Shown here: in pieces, positions 29,361 through 38,762 of the stretch | Numbering within the stretch: the first letter of the stretch is position 1 | Layout of the letters: each line of letters begins with the position of its first letter | NCBI GenBank assembly: GCA_964371655.1 | Contig: CAYJOD010000013.1 | Coordinates: 55,016-119,015 of the forward strand | Length of the DNA: 64,000 bases | DNA from: CAZGSN01 sp964371655 | Lineage (GTDB): Bacteria; Desulfobacterota; Binatia; HRBIN30 | Reading direction: 5' to 3' | The notes under the pieces: generated by a model | Told to the model about the DNA's origin: nothing | Databases searched by the model: none | The model's input: only the letters and a program-made list of their open reading frames with translations | Translations under genes and position numbers: made by a program

Positions 29361-29616
29361 AAGAACCCTCACGCTAACCCTCTCCCAGGGGGAGAGGGGA
29401 GATTGCTTTCCTCCCTCTCCCTTTGGAGACTGTCGATTTTCTCCGGCACGGCGGTTGCGCGGAGAATGGAAAACCGGAAACCGGAAACCGGAAATGGAAA
29501 ACCGGCCTTTCTGCGTAAGCATTGCCCAGTTTTCGGTTCCCGGTTTCCCGTTCCCTGTGTTCCATTCGCATTTATCGACACTCCCTTTGGGAGAGGGTCG
29601 GGGTGAGGGTGGTCGG
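29361..29616. repeat. Composite extragenic repeat with ctctccc/gggagag arms
   Basis: Outer arms ctctcccagggggagagggg and ctttgggagagggtcggggtgagg belong to a widespread repeat class. The centre holds gaaaaccggaaaccggaaaccgg facing tttcggttcccggtttcccg, another hairpin. A short relative of the outer arms lies inside the CoA ligase gene at 42627-42664. Confidence 0.6.
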
Positions 29617-29664
29617 CGTGGCTTCCAGCGCGACGTTTCTTCCGCGAGCTTGCACGTCGCCTGG

Positions 29665-30501
29665 CTAGATCCGCACCTCGGCGAGAACGCCAAAGTGGTC
29701 GGTCGGGAATACGCCGTTGGTCGCTTCGTTCATGACGACGCGGGCATGGTCGATCCAACCGCGCCCGCCGCGCACGTGGTCGGCGAGTCCGACGAAGATG
29801 TAGTCGAGACGCCGATTCGGCTCGAACATCATCGCCGCGTACGGATTGCGGTTGTCCCAGGTGAAACCCGGTGAGCCATCACCAGCCAGACGCCAGGAGT
29901 CCTGCAGGAACGTACTGCGGCCCTGAAGCGACGTGAGACCACACAGGAAGCGGATTTCGTCGGAATCGGGATCGGCGTTGAAATCGCCGACCATGATCGG
30001 TGGAAAGTCGGCGTCGCGACTGTGTTCGGCGATGACGTCGGCGAGGGCCACGACCTGTCGTTCGCGGATGTATCCGTGGTGTGCCTGCCAGTGCAGATGG
30101 GTCGTGGCGAAGAAGATTGCGCCGTACGGCGAGTCGATCATCGCGGTGGTGACGCTGCGGAACTCGTTGGTCTCGTTGCCGGGGAGGGCGGTGACTTGGC
30201 TCGATCGAAGCGGCCAGCGTGAGGCGATCAGGTTTCCGAAGGCGTCGCCCTCGGCGTCATGGCCGAGAAACTCTCCGTCGCGAAAATGCGCGGCCGGACC
30301 GTAGACAAGATGGTAAGGCAAGCCATCGAAGATCGTGCGGCCCTGATCGAAGCCGTCCTCGCGCACGATGATCTCCTGCAAGCCGACCAGATCAGGCTGT
30401 AAAGCCTGGATGCCGGCACGCAGCAGTCGCATACGCTCGTCGAACGGCTCGCAGATATTCCAGCAATTCAACGTCAGGACCCGTACAGTCGATTGACTCA
30501 T
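29665..30501 (-). CDS. Endonuclease/exonuclease/phosphatase family protein
   Basis: 278 residues from the ATG at 30501, where RVLTLNCWNICEPF begins the fold. Metal and catalytic residues are visible: Glu in LVGLQEIIV, His in ATTHLHW, Asp and Asn in MVGDFNADPDS, LDYIFVG, and a final TDHFGVLAEV. The absence of DNA-repair-type loops and the similarity to sphingomyelinase-like members suggest a phosphodiesterase on lipids or small molecules; the substrate is unresolved. It is preceded by a repeat element (30547-30704). Confidence 0.82.
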   Translation of the reverse strand: MSQSTVRVLTLNCWNICEPFDERMRLLRAGIQALQPDLVGLQEIIVREDGFDQGRTIFDGLPYHLVYGPAAHFRDGEFLGHDAEGDAFGNLIASRWPLRSSQVTALPGNETNEFRSVTTAMIDSPYGAIFFATTHLHWQAHHGYIRERQVVALADVIAEHSRDADFPPIMVGDFNADPDSDEIRFLCGLTSLQGRSTFLQDSWRLAGDGSPGFTWDNRNPYAAMMFEPNRRLDYIFVGLADHVRGGRGWIDHARVVMNEATNGVFPTDHFGVLAEVRI

Positions 30502-30546
30502 CGGCTCAATCCTTCCCCACCGTAGGAAGACGGCGCCCCAGGCAGG

Positions 30547-30704
30547 GGCTCTGCCGGCTTTGCCCAACAATTCCGGCTACCGGTCAAGGAAGGATCGTCA
30601 TGCCGGCGAAAGCCGGCATCCAGGCGGGGTTGTGGGACTGGATCCCGGCTTTCGCCGGGATGACGAACGAGCCACTCGGAATTCTTGGGCAAAGCCGGCT
30701 CTGT
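30547..30704. repeat. MITE-like repeat with long terminal inverted repeats
   Basis: Left end gctctgccggctttgcccaa and right end ttgggcaaagccggctct are inverted copies. Inside is the widespread tgccggcgaaagccggcatccagg / tcccggctttcgccgggatga repeat. The element sits between the EEP-family gene and the S1-domain gene. Confidence 0.7.
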
Positions 30705-30705
30705 G

Positions 30706-31980
30706 TCAGGCCTTGGGTTTCGATCCCGTGAGGATGTCGGCGAGCGTTCCCAGCGATTTACGCTCGTTGGTCTTGGTGATGGCGTCAGCCTGCTCAGAGC
30801 GCTCGGCAACTTCTTGGGCGTCGCGCTGCCGCCGCACCTGTTCGACGAGCGACAGGCTCAAGCGTCGCTGCGCTGCATCGACGCCGAGGACGGTCACCTG
30901 GACCTGATCACCGAGATTCAATGCCTGGCGCGCATGCGAAAGCCGGCGGTCGAGGCTGATCTTCGAGATGTGGACCAGGCCTTCGAGGCCGGGCGCCAGC
31001 TCGACAAAAGCGCCGAAGGGCTCGAGCCGAGTGACGGTTCCGGCGACGCTGGAGCCCACCGTAAAGGTCGTTGCCGCTGTCGCCCACGGGTCGGGGGCGA
31101 GCGCTTTGAGCGACAACCCGATCTGCCGGCGCTTAGGCCTGTCACCAGTGGGCGCGTCATCGATCTTGGTGACCTGCGCTTGCACGGTCTGCCCTACCTC
31201 GAGGACGTCGCGTGGGTGCTTGATGCGCGCATAGCCGAGTTGACTCACGTGGATCAGCGCCTCGACCCCACCGAGGTCGACGAAGGCGCCGAAGTCCTGC
31301 AAAGACGTCACTGTCCCTGATACGACCGCGCCGACCTGCAGTGTCTCCCACGTCTTCTCTGCCTGCTCCTGCGCCTCTTCTTCGAGAAGGGTGCGCCGCG
31401 ATACGACGACGTTGCGACCGCCATTATCGACCTTGGTGACCAGGAAGCGAAAACGTTGGCCAATGAAGGCAGCGGCCGGAACACGCTCCCCGCTGCGGCG
31501 GCGATCGATTTGCGATCCCGGGCAGAAGGCGCGTGCCGAACCGATTTGTACCTCGAAGCCACCCTTGGTTTCTGCGGTGACGACACCCTCGATCGGAATC
31601 CGGAGCTCCAGGGCGCGCTGCAGCTCCGAGGGGACGTGTCCGCCACGCCCGAAAACGCGGGTCAAGACCACGGATCCCGACTGCGCCCCATCGTCGGAGA
31701 CGGTCGCTTCAATCTCGTCGCCGACGGCAAGGCGCACTTCGCCGCTGGCCGAATCCACGAACTCGGCGAGATCGATGGTCGCCTCGCCCTTGCCGCCGAT
31801 GGCGACGAAGGCAGACGTCTGGCCAATCGCGATGACGCTGCCGCGGACCTTGTCGCCGACCTCAATGCTCTGACGATTCTCGCCCAACTCGCTGGCTGCA
31901 AGCATGGTCGCGAAGTCGTCTTGCGGGGCGACATCGGGGCTGTCGTCGGTTGTGTTGATACTCTTGTCACCGGTGGACAT
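30706..31980 (-). CDS. S1 RNA-binding domain protein (ribosomal protein S1-like, four domains)
   Basis: 424 residues with four S1 domains: about 42-110 (VRGSVIAIGQTSAFVAIGG), 125-195 (IEGVVTAETKGGFEVQIGS), 218-285 (VVSGTVTSLQDFGAFVDLGG) and 305-372 (VAGTVTRLEPFGAFVELAPG). The third and fourth keep the aromatic RNA-binding face (FGAFV). It is shorter than the six-domain S1 of E. coli and resembles the four-domain homologues. It probably binds mRNA during translation. The last 55 residues are basic and unstructured. It stands alone, with a repeat element downstream. Confidence 0.85.
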   Translation of the reverse strand: MSTGDKSINTTDDSPDVAPQDDFATMLAASELGENRQSIEVGDKVRGSVIAIGQTSAFVAIGGKGEATIDLAEFVDSASGEVRLAVGDEIEATVSDDGAQSGSVVLTRVFGRGGHVPSELQRALELRIPIEGVVTAETKGGFEVQIGSARAFCPGSQIDRRRSGERVPAAAFIGQRFRFLVTKVDNGGRNVVVSRRTLLEEEAQEQAEKTWETLQVGAVVSGTVTSLQDFGAFVDLGGVEALIHVSQLGYARIKHPRDVLEVGQTVQAQVTKIDDAPTGDRPKRRQIGLSLKALAPDPWATAATTFTVGSSVAGTVTRLEPFGAFVELAPGLEGLVHISKISLDRRLSHARQALNLGDQVQVTVLGVDAAQRRLSLSLVEQVRRQRDAQEVAERSEQADAITKTNERKSLGTLADILTGSKPKA

Positions 31981-32105
31981 GTGAAACCTCCAAGAAGGGC
32001 GGCCGACTATAGCGCGTGCTCCAGAATTCGCCAGCTATCTGGCGTCCCCCGAAAGGATCGCGCCGCTCCACAGTGCCACAGTGACGAAGACGGTCACGAC
32101 GGGCC

Positions 32106-32306
32106 CAGGGCGATGGCAAAGTCGCTGGCGGAGGGGCGGAGCCGGATCAACGCTCATTCCACCAGGTGGCGGACGAGCCGTCCGCGCCCAGCGCCTCAAA
32201 CCAGCGCCCCAAGCGGAATATTATCGCCGAGCGCGGACGGCGTGCCCGCATGGCTCATCACACCTGCCGTGGCGCAGACTCCGTCAGCGACTTTGCCGTG
32301 GCCCTG
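32106..32306. repeat. MITE-like element R2, copy 2 (201 bp)
   Basis: Ends cagggcgatggcaaagtcgc (32106 on) and gcgactttgccgtggccctg (to 32306), inverted repeats matching at about 18 of 21 positions. Homologous along its length to 3610-3809, including ggaatattatcgccg. It lies between the S1-domain gene and the response regulator. Confidence 0.75.
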
Positions 32307-32361
32307 ACAACGGGCACGAGGCTCCTTCCCTTTGACGGCTATTGGGACTAGCCTTCGAATC

Positions 32362-32769
32362 GTGTTGAGCTCAGACGCGGTCGAGGAAGTGGGAGTGGGC
32401 CCCACTGTTCTTGTGGTCGACGATGACGTCAAGTTTGCGGCGCTGCTGCGTCGGGCCTTGAACCGCGGTGGCTTCCAGGTTCTCACCGTAGATGACGGCT
32501 CCGAGGTCGAGGAAACCCTGGCGCGGTGCCCGGTCGATGCGCTGGTGCTCGACCTGCAGATGCCCGGTATGAATGGTTTCGAGGTGATTCGCCGATTGCA
32601 TGGACCGCTCAGCACGGGGACCAAGAGGCCGAAGGTTGTCGTCCTCAGCGGCCGCTCGGAGACGGAGACCGCGGCGTTTGTCACGCGTCTAGGTGCCGAT
32701 GCGTTTCTCAGAAAGCCGATGGGCGCAGACAAACTCGTCCAGACTCTACGCGAGGTCCTCGCCCAGTGA
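32362..32769 (+). CDS. Single-domain response regulator (CheY-like)
   Basis: About 135 residues from a GTG at 32362; an upstream TTG at 32332 is possible. Only a receiver domain: acidic pair in VLVVDDDVKFA, phosphoacceptor Asp in ALVLDLQMPGMNGFEV, Ser in VVLSGRS and Lys in ADAFLRKPMGADKL. There is no output domain, so it likely passes signals by protein contact or in a phosphorelay. The histidine kinase gene starts 138 bp downstream on the same strand, making it the natural partner. Confidence 0.88.
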   Translation: MLSSDAVEEVGVGPTVLVVDDDVKFAALLRRALNRGGFQVLTVDDGSEVEETLARCPVDALVLDLQMPGMNGFEVIRRLHGPLSTGTKRPKVVVLSGRSETETAAFVTRLGADAFLRKPMGADKLVQTLREVLAQ

Positions 32770-32907
32770 GCACTGCCTGCATCCACGCGAGGGCACAACC
32801 AGCACTGCACGCCGCAAACCGTCCGCATCGCGACAGCGACGGCTGACGAGGCACCAGCGGACGCCTCGGGGCGTGAGTTCGAGGCCTGATTGCATAGCGT
32901 CCCGGTT

Positions 32908-34518
32908 ATGGCCAACTCGTCGATTACAGTCTTGCTGGTACAAGATTCCCGCGACCCTGCCGATTCGCTGCGGACAACGCTGCAGAGTGTGGGAAGCGGC
33001 GAGTTCAGCTGGGCAACGGTTGGGACGGTCCCCGAGGCGCTGCAGCGACTCACAGAAGACCCCGTGGATGTCTCGCTTCTCGACCTCACTCGTCCCACTA
33101 GCGGCGGGTTGGAGGGATTGGCCCAGATGCTGACTCATTCGAACAGCGTTCCGGTCGTGGTTCTGACCGGAGTCGACGATGCTGGACTCGGAACGCTGGC
33201 CGTGCAGGCCGGAGCGCAGGACTACTTGGTCAAGGAGCGCATCGAAGCACGCCGGCTCGCTCGCTGTCTGCACCAGGCCATCGAGCGGCACCGGTTGCTA
33301 CGCGATCAGGCGGAACAGACAGCGATCGCCTCAGCCCTGGCGCGCGTCGGTGAGGAGCTCATCTCGTCGCTGAGCACCCCCGTGCTCGTCGAGCGCCTGT
33401 GTCGGCTGACGACGGAGGTTCTTGGAGGTGACTTCACGCATACGTGGCTCTTGGATACGGACCAGCAGAGCTACGCTCCGATTGCACACTTCGGCGATTC
33501 GCCTGAGATGTGGGAATCGGTTCGTGGCCTCAGAGTTCCCCACGAGATCGTGAAGGACTTTCTTGCCGTGCTCGAGTCCGAAGACGTGTTTCTTTCGGTC
33601 ATCAGCGACACCTCGCCGTTGGTGCGCGCCGGCATCGATCTGCGGCGGTCGGGTATCAACGCTGTTCTTTACATCGTGGTGCGTCGCGGGCGCCAGGTCA
33701 TCGGTGCGCAGGCGTGTGGCTACCGCCATATCGAGCGCTTTAGCGCGCGCCACGACAGGATCGCGAAAGGACTGGTGCATCTGGCGTCACTGGGCTTGGA
33801 GAACGCCCGTCTGTTTGAGGAGCTCGAGGAATCGAATTTCATCAAGACCTATCTCACCGCGACGATGTCGCACGAATTGCGGGGGGCGCTTGGGACTGTG
33901 CTCTTCGGTAGTGAGGACTTGCTCAGTACCTGCTCCGATGTGCTTCCTGCTGAGGCGCGACAGATCTTGGAGATCATCTGGCAGCAGACGCGAGAATCCG
34001 CCGATGTCATCGAGGCGACGTTGGAGATGTATGGATCCGAGGCCGGCCTGCGAGCGCCCAAGCGGCAGATCGTCGTCGCCGAGTTCCTGCAAGAGGTCAT
34101 GAGCGCCGTGACGCCGCCGGGGAAGAAGGGAAACACCGAGCTCCAATGGAAGGTCGGGGCCGGCGTTTCGCAGCTGCGCACCGAGCCGACGAAACTGAAG
34201 ATGATCCTGAAGAACCTCGTCGCCAATGCCTTGAAATTCACCGAGAGCGGAGTTGTTCGCGTCGAAGTCTGTCGTAACGAAGGCCGCGTCTGCTTCTCCG
34301 TTCACGACTCGGGCATCGGAATCCCCGCCGACGAGCTCGATACCATCTTTGAGCCCTTCCGACAGGTGCCCGGCCGGCAGTCACGCCGTGGCGGCGGTAG
34401 TGGCATGGGCTTGTACATCGTACGCCGTCTCGTCGACCTACTCGGCGGCAGCGTTCGCGTCGAAAGCGAGCTCGGCCACGGTTCGACGTTTCATGTGAGC
34501 ATTCCGTTTGAGGAGTAG
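32908..34518 (+). CDS. Soluble hybrid sensor histidine kinase (REC-GAF-HisKA-HATPase)
   Basis: About 536 residues, no membrane segments. Residues 1-125: receiver-like domain with Asp in VSLLDLTRPTSGG. Residues about 140-310: GAF-type sensor (VLVERLCRLTTEVLGGDFTH, with VIGAQACGYRHIERF). Dimerisation domain with phosphorylatable His in TATMSHELRGALGT (about 320). ATPase: NLVANALKFTESG, DSGIGIPADELDTIFEPF and GGSGMGLYIVRRLVDLLGG. It probably phosphorylates the preceding response regulator. Alternative start at the TTG at 32890. The signal is unknown. Confidence 0.88.
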   Translation: MANSSITVLLVQDSRDPADSLRTTLQSVGSGEFSWATVGTVPEALQRLTEDPVDVSLLDLTRPTSGGLEGLAQMLTHSNSVPVVVLTGVDDAGLGTLAVQAGAQDYLVKERIEARRLARCLHQAIERHRLLRDQAEQTAIASALARVGEELISSLSTPVLVERLCRLTTEVLGGDFTHTWLLDTDQQSYAPIAHFGDSPEMWESVRGLRVPHEIVKDFLAVLESEDVFLSVISDTSPLVRAGIDLRRSGINAVLYIVVRRGRQVIGAQACGYRHIERFSARHDRIAKGLVHLASLGLENARLFEELEESNFIKTYLTATMSHELRGALGTVLFGSEDLLSTCSDVLPAEARQILEIIWQQTRESADVIEATLEMYGSEAGLRAPKRQIVVAEFLQEVMSAVTPPGKKGNTELQWKVGAGVSQLRTEPTKLKMILKNLVANALKFTESGVVRVEVCRNEGRVCFSVHDSGIGIPADELDTIFEPFRQVPGRQSRRGGGSGMGLYIVRRLVDLLGGSVRVESELGHGSTFHVSIPFEE

Positions 34519-34631
34519 GCGCTTCCGAGCGCCTATCCGAACATACGTTATGCCCTGGGATCGCCTACGTCCTCCCGGCCGCAGCTACGTCTGCACCGAC
34601 TTTGCGCCAGCTGTTGTAGCCGCGCTCGCCA

Positions 34632-34752
34632 GAGGTTGTCTCAGAACCCGTCGACGAGGGCGCGCAGCCGCGCGCCCCTACAAGAATACCAAGGAAGATT
34701 GCCGGGCGTAGGGGCGCGCGGCTGCGCGCCCTGCTGGTTGTGAGACAACCTC
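34632..34752. repeat. Dispersed palindromic repeat R1, copy C
   Basis: 121 bp, gaggttgtctcagaac to gttgtgagacaacctc, the best preserved inverted ends of the three copies, with two gggcgcgc/gcgcgccc hairpins inside. The rest of the gap 34519-34880 shows no gene. Confidence 0.8.
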
Positions 34753-34880
34753 GCCAGAGCGTGGCATTGGTTGGGTTCGAAGCACCGGCCTGCTGACAAA
34801 CAGCGACCCACCGCCTGGCTCCTTCGCCAGCGGGCGTCGGAGGACAAATGGCGGGCGCGGCTACTTTCGCCGTCCCACTG

Positions 34881-36038
34881 TCAGGGCTTGCCGAGAATCA
34901 CCGCGCTGGTGGGTACACCGACGCCGGCGGTGACCAGCACATGGTCGGCCTTCTTCGGCTGATTGACGGAAGTGCCGCGAATGAGGCGCACGCCCTCGTT
35001 GATGCCGTTCACGCCGTGGATGTAGGCCTCGCTCAGCTGCCCGCCGTGAGTGTTCGTTGGCAGGCGGCCGCCGACCTCGAGGTTGCCGTTCTTGATGAAG
35101 TCCTTCGCCTCGCCGGTCTTGCAGAAGCCGAAGGACTCGAGCTGCCAGAGGACGATCGCGCTGAAGGCATCGTAGATCACAGCGGCGTCGATGTCGCGCG
35201 CTCCCAAGCCCGATTGCGCGTACACCTGCTTGGCGACCAGATCCATCTCCGGCAAGCTGGCGATGTCGGGGCGGTAGAAGCTGGTCATGACTTCCTGATC
35301 GGCACCGGCGCCCTGCGCGACGCCGCGGATGATTGCCGGGGGCTGCTTGAGGTCGCGCGCGCGCTCGGGCGTGGTCACCACGACGGCGCAACCGCCATCG
35401 GTTTCCTGACAGCAGTCGAACAGGTGCAGCGGCTCGACGATCCACCTGGAGGCCTGATGCTCCGCGATCGTCAGCGGCTTTTCGTAGAAGAATGCATTGG
35501 GATTGGTGACCGCATGCTTGCGGGTTGAGACTGCAACCTGTGCCAAATCCGCGCTCGTGGCGCCGTATTGGTGCATGTAGCGCTGTGTGAACATGGCCAC
35601 CCAACTCGCCGGCGTCAGCAAGCCGTAGGGGATATACCAACCCCAGTGGATGAGATCGGACGTCGTGACCGTGCCGGCGACCCCTTCGCTATAGCGTTGG
35701 CCGGAGCGGCCGTTGAGGGCGCGGTAGCAGACGACGACCTCGGAAACGCCGGTGGCGATCGCCATCACCGCCTGATGCAGCAAGCCGGTGGCAGCCCCAC
35801 CCCCGTGCGGCACGCGACTAAAGAAAGTAAGGTCGCCGATACCTACCGCGCGCGCCACCTCGATGTCGTCGGTGGTGTCGAGCGTAAACGTCGTCATGCC
35901 GTCGACGTCACTCGGCTTGAGCCCGCAGTCGTCGAGAGCGTTGCGCACGCACTCCGCGGCGAGCTGCAGCTCCGAGCGCCCGGAGTTCTTGGAGAACTCA
36001 GTCGCCCCAATGCCAACGATGGCCGCTTGATCCTTCAT
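34881..36038 (-). CDS. Thiolase-fold retro-aldolase-like protein (Ltp2/SCP2-thiolase type)
   Basis: 385 residues from the ATG at 36038 (an in-frame codon at 36047 is possible). The family start AAIVGIGATEFSKNSGRSEL and the motif VPHGGGAATGLLHQAVMAIATG mark the lipid-transfer/thiolase-like group. Where true thiolases have the nucleophile Cys, this protein has Gly/Ala. VIYDAFSAIVLWQLE and GQLSEAYIHGVNGINEG supply conserved Tyr residues. In mycobacteria Ltp2, complexed with the DUF35 part of ChsH2, cleaves the steroid side-chain beta-hydroxy CoA ester by a retro-aldol reaction. The neighbouring ChsH1- and ChsH2-like genes support the same role here (inference from context). Confidence 0.84.
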   Translation of the reverse strand: MKDQAAIVGIGATEFSKNSGRSELQLAAECVRNALDDCGLKPSDVDGMTTFTLDTTDDIEVARAVGIGDLTFFSRVPHGGGAATGLLHQAVMAIATGVSEVVVCYRALNGRSGQRYSEGVAGTVTTSDLIHWGWYIPYGLLTPASWVAMFTQRYMHQYGATSADLAQVAVSTRKHAVTNPNAFFYEKPLTIAEHQASRWIVEPLHLFDCCQETDGGCAVVVTTPERARDLKQPPAIIRGVAQGAGADQEVMTSFYRPDIASLPEMDLVAKQVYAQSGLGARDIDAAVIYDAFSAIVLWQLESFGFCKTGEAKDFIKNGNLEVGGRLPTNTHGGQLSEAYIHGVNGINEGVRLIRGTSVNQPKKADHVLVTAGVGVPTSAVILGKP

Positions 36039-36050
36039 TGTTCGCATTGC

Positions 36051-36479
36051 TCAAGCCCCCGCCGGCAGCGCCACCCGCACCTGTGCGGTGACGTGGTTGC
36101 CCCAGCAATTCTTGCCCACCACCTCAAGGTCGACGATGCCCGTCGCTTCCTCCGTGGCCTTGACGATGCCGCTCATCTTCATCGTGTCGCCCGGAAAGTT
36201 GGGGGCGCCGAGCTTGATGGCCACCTTCTTGAGCACGGCGTTGGGGCCGGCCCAGTCGGTGACGTAGCGGCCGACCAATCCGTTGGTGGTCAGGATGTTC
36301 ATGAATACGTCTTGCATGCCCTGCGCCTGTGCGGCCGTCTTGTCGTGATGGACAGGAGTGAAATCATGCGAGGCCAAGGCGCCAGCGACGATCATCGTCG
36401 TCGTCAGGGGGATGGCCACCTCGGGCAGCTTGTCGCCGACGTGGACTTGTTTCGATGACACGGTCTTCAATGTGCTCAT
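36051..36479 (-). CDS. MaoC-like enoyl-CoA hydratase subunit (ChsH1-like)
   Basis: 142 residues, single hot-dog fold. The hydratase-2-type motif is visible as GALASHDFTPVHHDKTAA, with Asp and His in place, and FMNILTTNGLVGRYVTDW follows. Proteins of this type act as heteromers with ChsH2 to hydrate side-chain enoyl-CoA esters. It lies 12 bp from the Ltp2-like gene and 15 bp from the ChsH2-like gene, so it is in the same unit. Confidence 0.85.
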   Translation of the reverse strand: MSTLKTVSSKQVHVGDKLPEVAIPLTTTMIVAGALASHDFTPVHHDKTAAQAQGMQDVFMNILTTNGLVGRYVTDWAGPNAVLKKVAIKLGAPNFPGDTMKMSGIVKATEEATGIVDLEVVGKNCWGNHVTAQVRVALPAGA

Positions 36480-36494
36480 GACGTTGCTCCTCGG

Positions 36495-37478
36495 TCAGCC
36501 CACGCGCCGGAACAGTGGGAGCTTCAAGCCGTCGTCGACGGCTTCGATGCTGAGCTGTACCGGCATGCCGACGCGGATGTCGGCGGGATCGACGCCGACG
36601 ACGTTGGACACCAGGCGAGTGCCTTCTTCCAGGTCGATGATCGCGGCGATGAGGGGATAGTCGAATCCAGGAAACTGTGGATGGTGCACGATGACGTAGC
36701 TGTAAACGGTTCCCTTGCCGCTGGAGACAACCGAGTCCCACTGTGTCGACCGGCACTTGCCGCACATCGGCCGTGGTGGATGACGGAGTACGCCGCAGCC
36801 CTTGCAACGTTGGATCGGCAGCTCGCCGCGATTGATTCCTTCCCACCACCAGGTGTTGTCGTGCCCGAGCGGGGGCCGCGGTCGCGTCGGCTTTGCCGGT
36901 GCCGCTGCAGTCGAGGCCACTGGGGCCGGCTGCTGGTGCGGCTTGAACTTCAAGACGCGGAAGCGCATCGAGCCCACCGTCTCGCCGTTCTGGTCGCGGA
37001 AGGTGGTGTTCGTATCGATGAAGAAGCCGATCCCGAGGGCGGTCGCCTTCTCGGCAGAGATGGATTCGATCACCGTGGTTGCGGAGATGCGGTCGGTGGG
37101 TTTGAGATAGCGGTGGTACTCCTGCTGGCAATCGGTGGCCACCACCGCGGCGTAGCCGGCGGCATCGAGCAACTGGTGCAGGGTCTTCTGCAGATCCTGC
37201 TTCTGCGCCGCCATCGGTTGTGCCATCTCGATGCCCGGAAGGATCCACGCCTGCAGCATCGTCGGCGGCGCGACAATGCCCGCGTGCACGGATGCCTTTG
37301 CCGCCTGCGCGTCGGTATACACGGGATTGGCGTCGGCGAGCGCTTCGCACCACTGCCGGATCATCGCTTCGTTGACGCTGTCACGCGCAACGTCGGGTGC
37401 CCCAATCTCGCGCCCAACGAAGCCTTGCAGCTGCTCGTACAACGATTGGGTCGTCTTCACTTCGGCTTTCTGCGTCAT
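36495..37478 (-). CDS. MaoC-DUF35 fusion protein (ChsH2-like)
   Basis: 327 residues in two parts. Residues 1-175: MaoC-like hot-dog fold (MIRQWCEALADANPVYTD), with Tyr where the catalytic His would stand, so the hydratase activity is presumably carried by the ChsH1-like partner. Residues 200-327: rubredoxin-like zinc ribbon (CKGCGVLRHPPRPMCGKC) plus OB-fold DUF35 (GTVYSYVIVHHPQFPGFDYP). This fusion is the mycobacterial ChsH2 layout, in which the DUF35 part binds Ltp2. It is flanked by the ChsH1-like gene and, across an 85 bp gap, the thiolase gene. Confidence 0.87.
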   Translation of the reverse strand: MTQKAEVKTTQSLYEQLQGFVGREIGAPDVARDSVNEAMIRQWCEALADANPVYTDAQAAKASVHAGIVAPPTMLQAWILPGIEMAQPMAAQKQDLQKTLHQLLDAAGYAAVVATDCQQEYHRYLKPTDRISATTVIESISAEKATALGIGFFIDTNTTFRDQNGETVGSMRFRVLKFKPHQQPAPVASTAAAPAKPTRPRPPLGHDNTWWWEGINRGELPIQRCKGCGVLRHPPRPMCGKCRSTQWDSVVSSGKGTVYSYVIVHHPQFPGFDYPLIAAIIDLEEGTRLVSNVVGVDPADIRVGMPVQLSIEAVDDGLKLPLFRRVG

Positions 37479-37563
37479 GCCGCCCTCGACATTTCAGGAG
37501 TCTCCAAAACTTGCCGGTCACCGCAGTGCCAGGCCAGAACCCTCGTCATCGTGTTCACCACGG

Positions 37564-38739
37564 TCAGATTCGCTCGATGATCGCGGCGACACCGACGGCC
37601 GCGCCGCAACACATGGTGATCAAGGCCGTGCTTTTGTCGCGGCGTTCGAGCTCGTGTAGCGCCGAGACCACCAAGCGCGCACCGGTGCAACCGACCGGAT
37701 GGCCGAGGGCAATGGCACCGCCATTGACATTGACCTTGCTCATGTCGGGCTCGAATACCTTGGCCCACGACAAGACGACGCCGGCAAAGGCTTCGTTGTT
37801 CTCAACCAGGTCGATGTTGTTCAGCGACATTCCTGCCTTCTTGAGGACCGCGTGGGTCGCATCGACGGGACCATCGAGCAGATAGTAGGGATCGACGCCG
37901 ACGACGACCCCGGCCACCAGCCGCGCCCGCGGCTTGAGCCCGTGCTCGCGGGCTTTCTCGGCCGACATCCACAGAACCGCAGACGAGCCATCGGAAATCT
38001 GCGACGAGTTACCGGCGGTATGAATGCCGCCGGGCGCCACCGGTGGCAGCGCCCCGAGCTTCTCCATGCTGGTTTCGCGAATACCTTGGTCCGTATCGAC
38101 GGTGCGCAGCGCACCGGTTGGCGTGCCGTCCTCTCCTAGCACCGGTGCCTGCACGCTGAGGATCTCACGCTTGAAGTGGCCGGCAGCACTTGCCGCCTGG
38201 GCCTTCTGTTGCGAGGCCAGGGCGAAGGCATCGACCTCTTCGCGAGTGGTACCGCGGAACTTGGACAAGCGCTCGATGTAGGTGAACTGATCCGGAGCAG
38301 GATCCCAGGGCCATTCCTCGGGCTGAAAGTATCCGGGACCATTGATGACATTGGTGCCGAGACCGACGCGGCTCATCGCCTCGACGCCGCAGGCAATGCC
38401 GATGTCGAAGCTGCCAGACTTGATCAGGGCGGAGATCATATAGTTCGCCTGCTGTCCGGAGCCGCATTGCGTATCTACGGTGGTGGCTCCGACTCTGTAG
38501 GTCTTGCCCATCGATAGCCACGCGTTGCGCACGACATTGCAGGATTGCTCGCCCGCCTGGGTGACGCAGCCGCCGATGATCTGATCGACGGCATCCATCT
38601 CGACGCCGGCGCGATCTAGGACGCCTTTGAGCGAGAGTGCGAGCAGGTGGGTTGCATGCAGCCCGCTGAGCCAGCCGGTGATAGGCTTGCCCCTGCCGAT
38701 AGGGGTTCGTACGGCCTCGACGATTACAGCATCAGCCAT
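37564..38739 (-). CDS. Acetyl-CoA acetyltransferase / 3-ketoacyl-CoA thiolase (FadA5-like)
   Basis: 391 residues from the ATG at 38739 (MADAVIVEAVRTPIGRG); longer frames run through repeat R3. All thiolase residues are present: acylated Cys in VDTQCGSGQQANYM, NNEAFAG, GGAIALGHPVGCTGARL with the His, and the second Cys in TMCCGAAVG. It cleaves 3-ketoacyl-CoA, probably in the beta-oxidation of steroid or fatty side chains given the neighbours. Repeat R3 copy 2 sits between it and the acyl-CoA dehydrogenase gene. Confidence 0.9.
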   Translation of the reverse strand: MADAVIVEAVRTPIGRGKPITGWLSGLHATHLLALSLKGVLDRAGVEMDAVDQIIGGCVTQAGEQSCNVVRNAWLSMGKTYRVGATTVDTQCGSGQQANYMISALIKSGSFDIGIACGVEAMSRVGLGTNVINGPGYFQPEEWPWDPAPDQFTYIERLSKFRGTTREEVDAFALASQQKAQAASAAGHFKREILSVQAPVLGEDGTPTGALRTVDTDQGIRETSMEKLGALPPVAPGGIHTAGNSSQISDGSSAVLWMSAEKAREHGLKPRARLVAGVVVGVDPYYLLDGPVDATHAVLKKAGMSLNNIDLVENNEAFAGVVLSWAKVFEPDMSKVNVNGGAIALGHPVGCTGARLVVSALHELERRDKSTALITMCCGAAVGVAAIIERI

Positions 38740-38762
38740 GATCAGCCTCCAATTGAAGCCAG

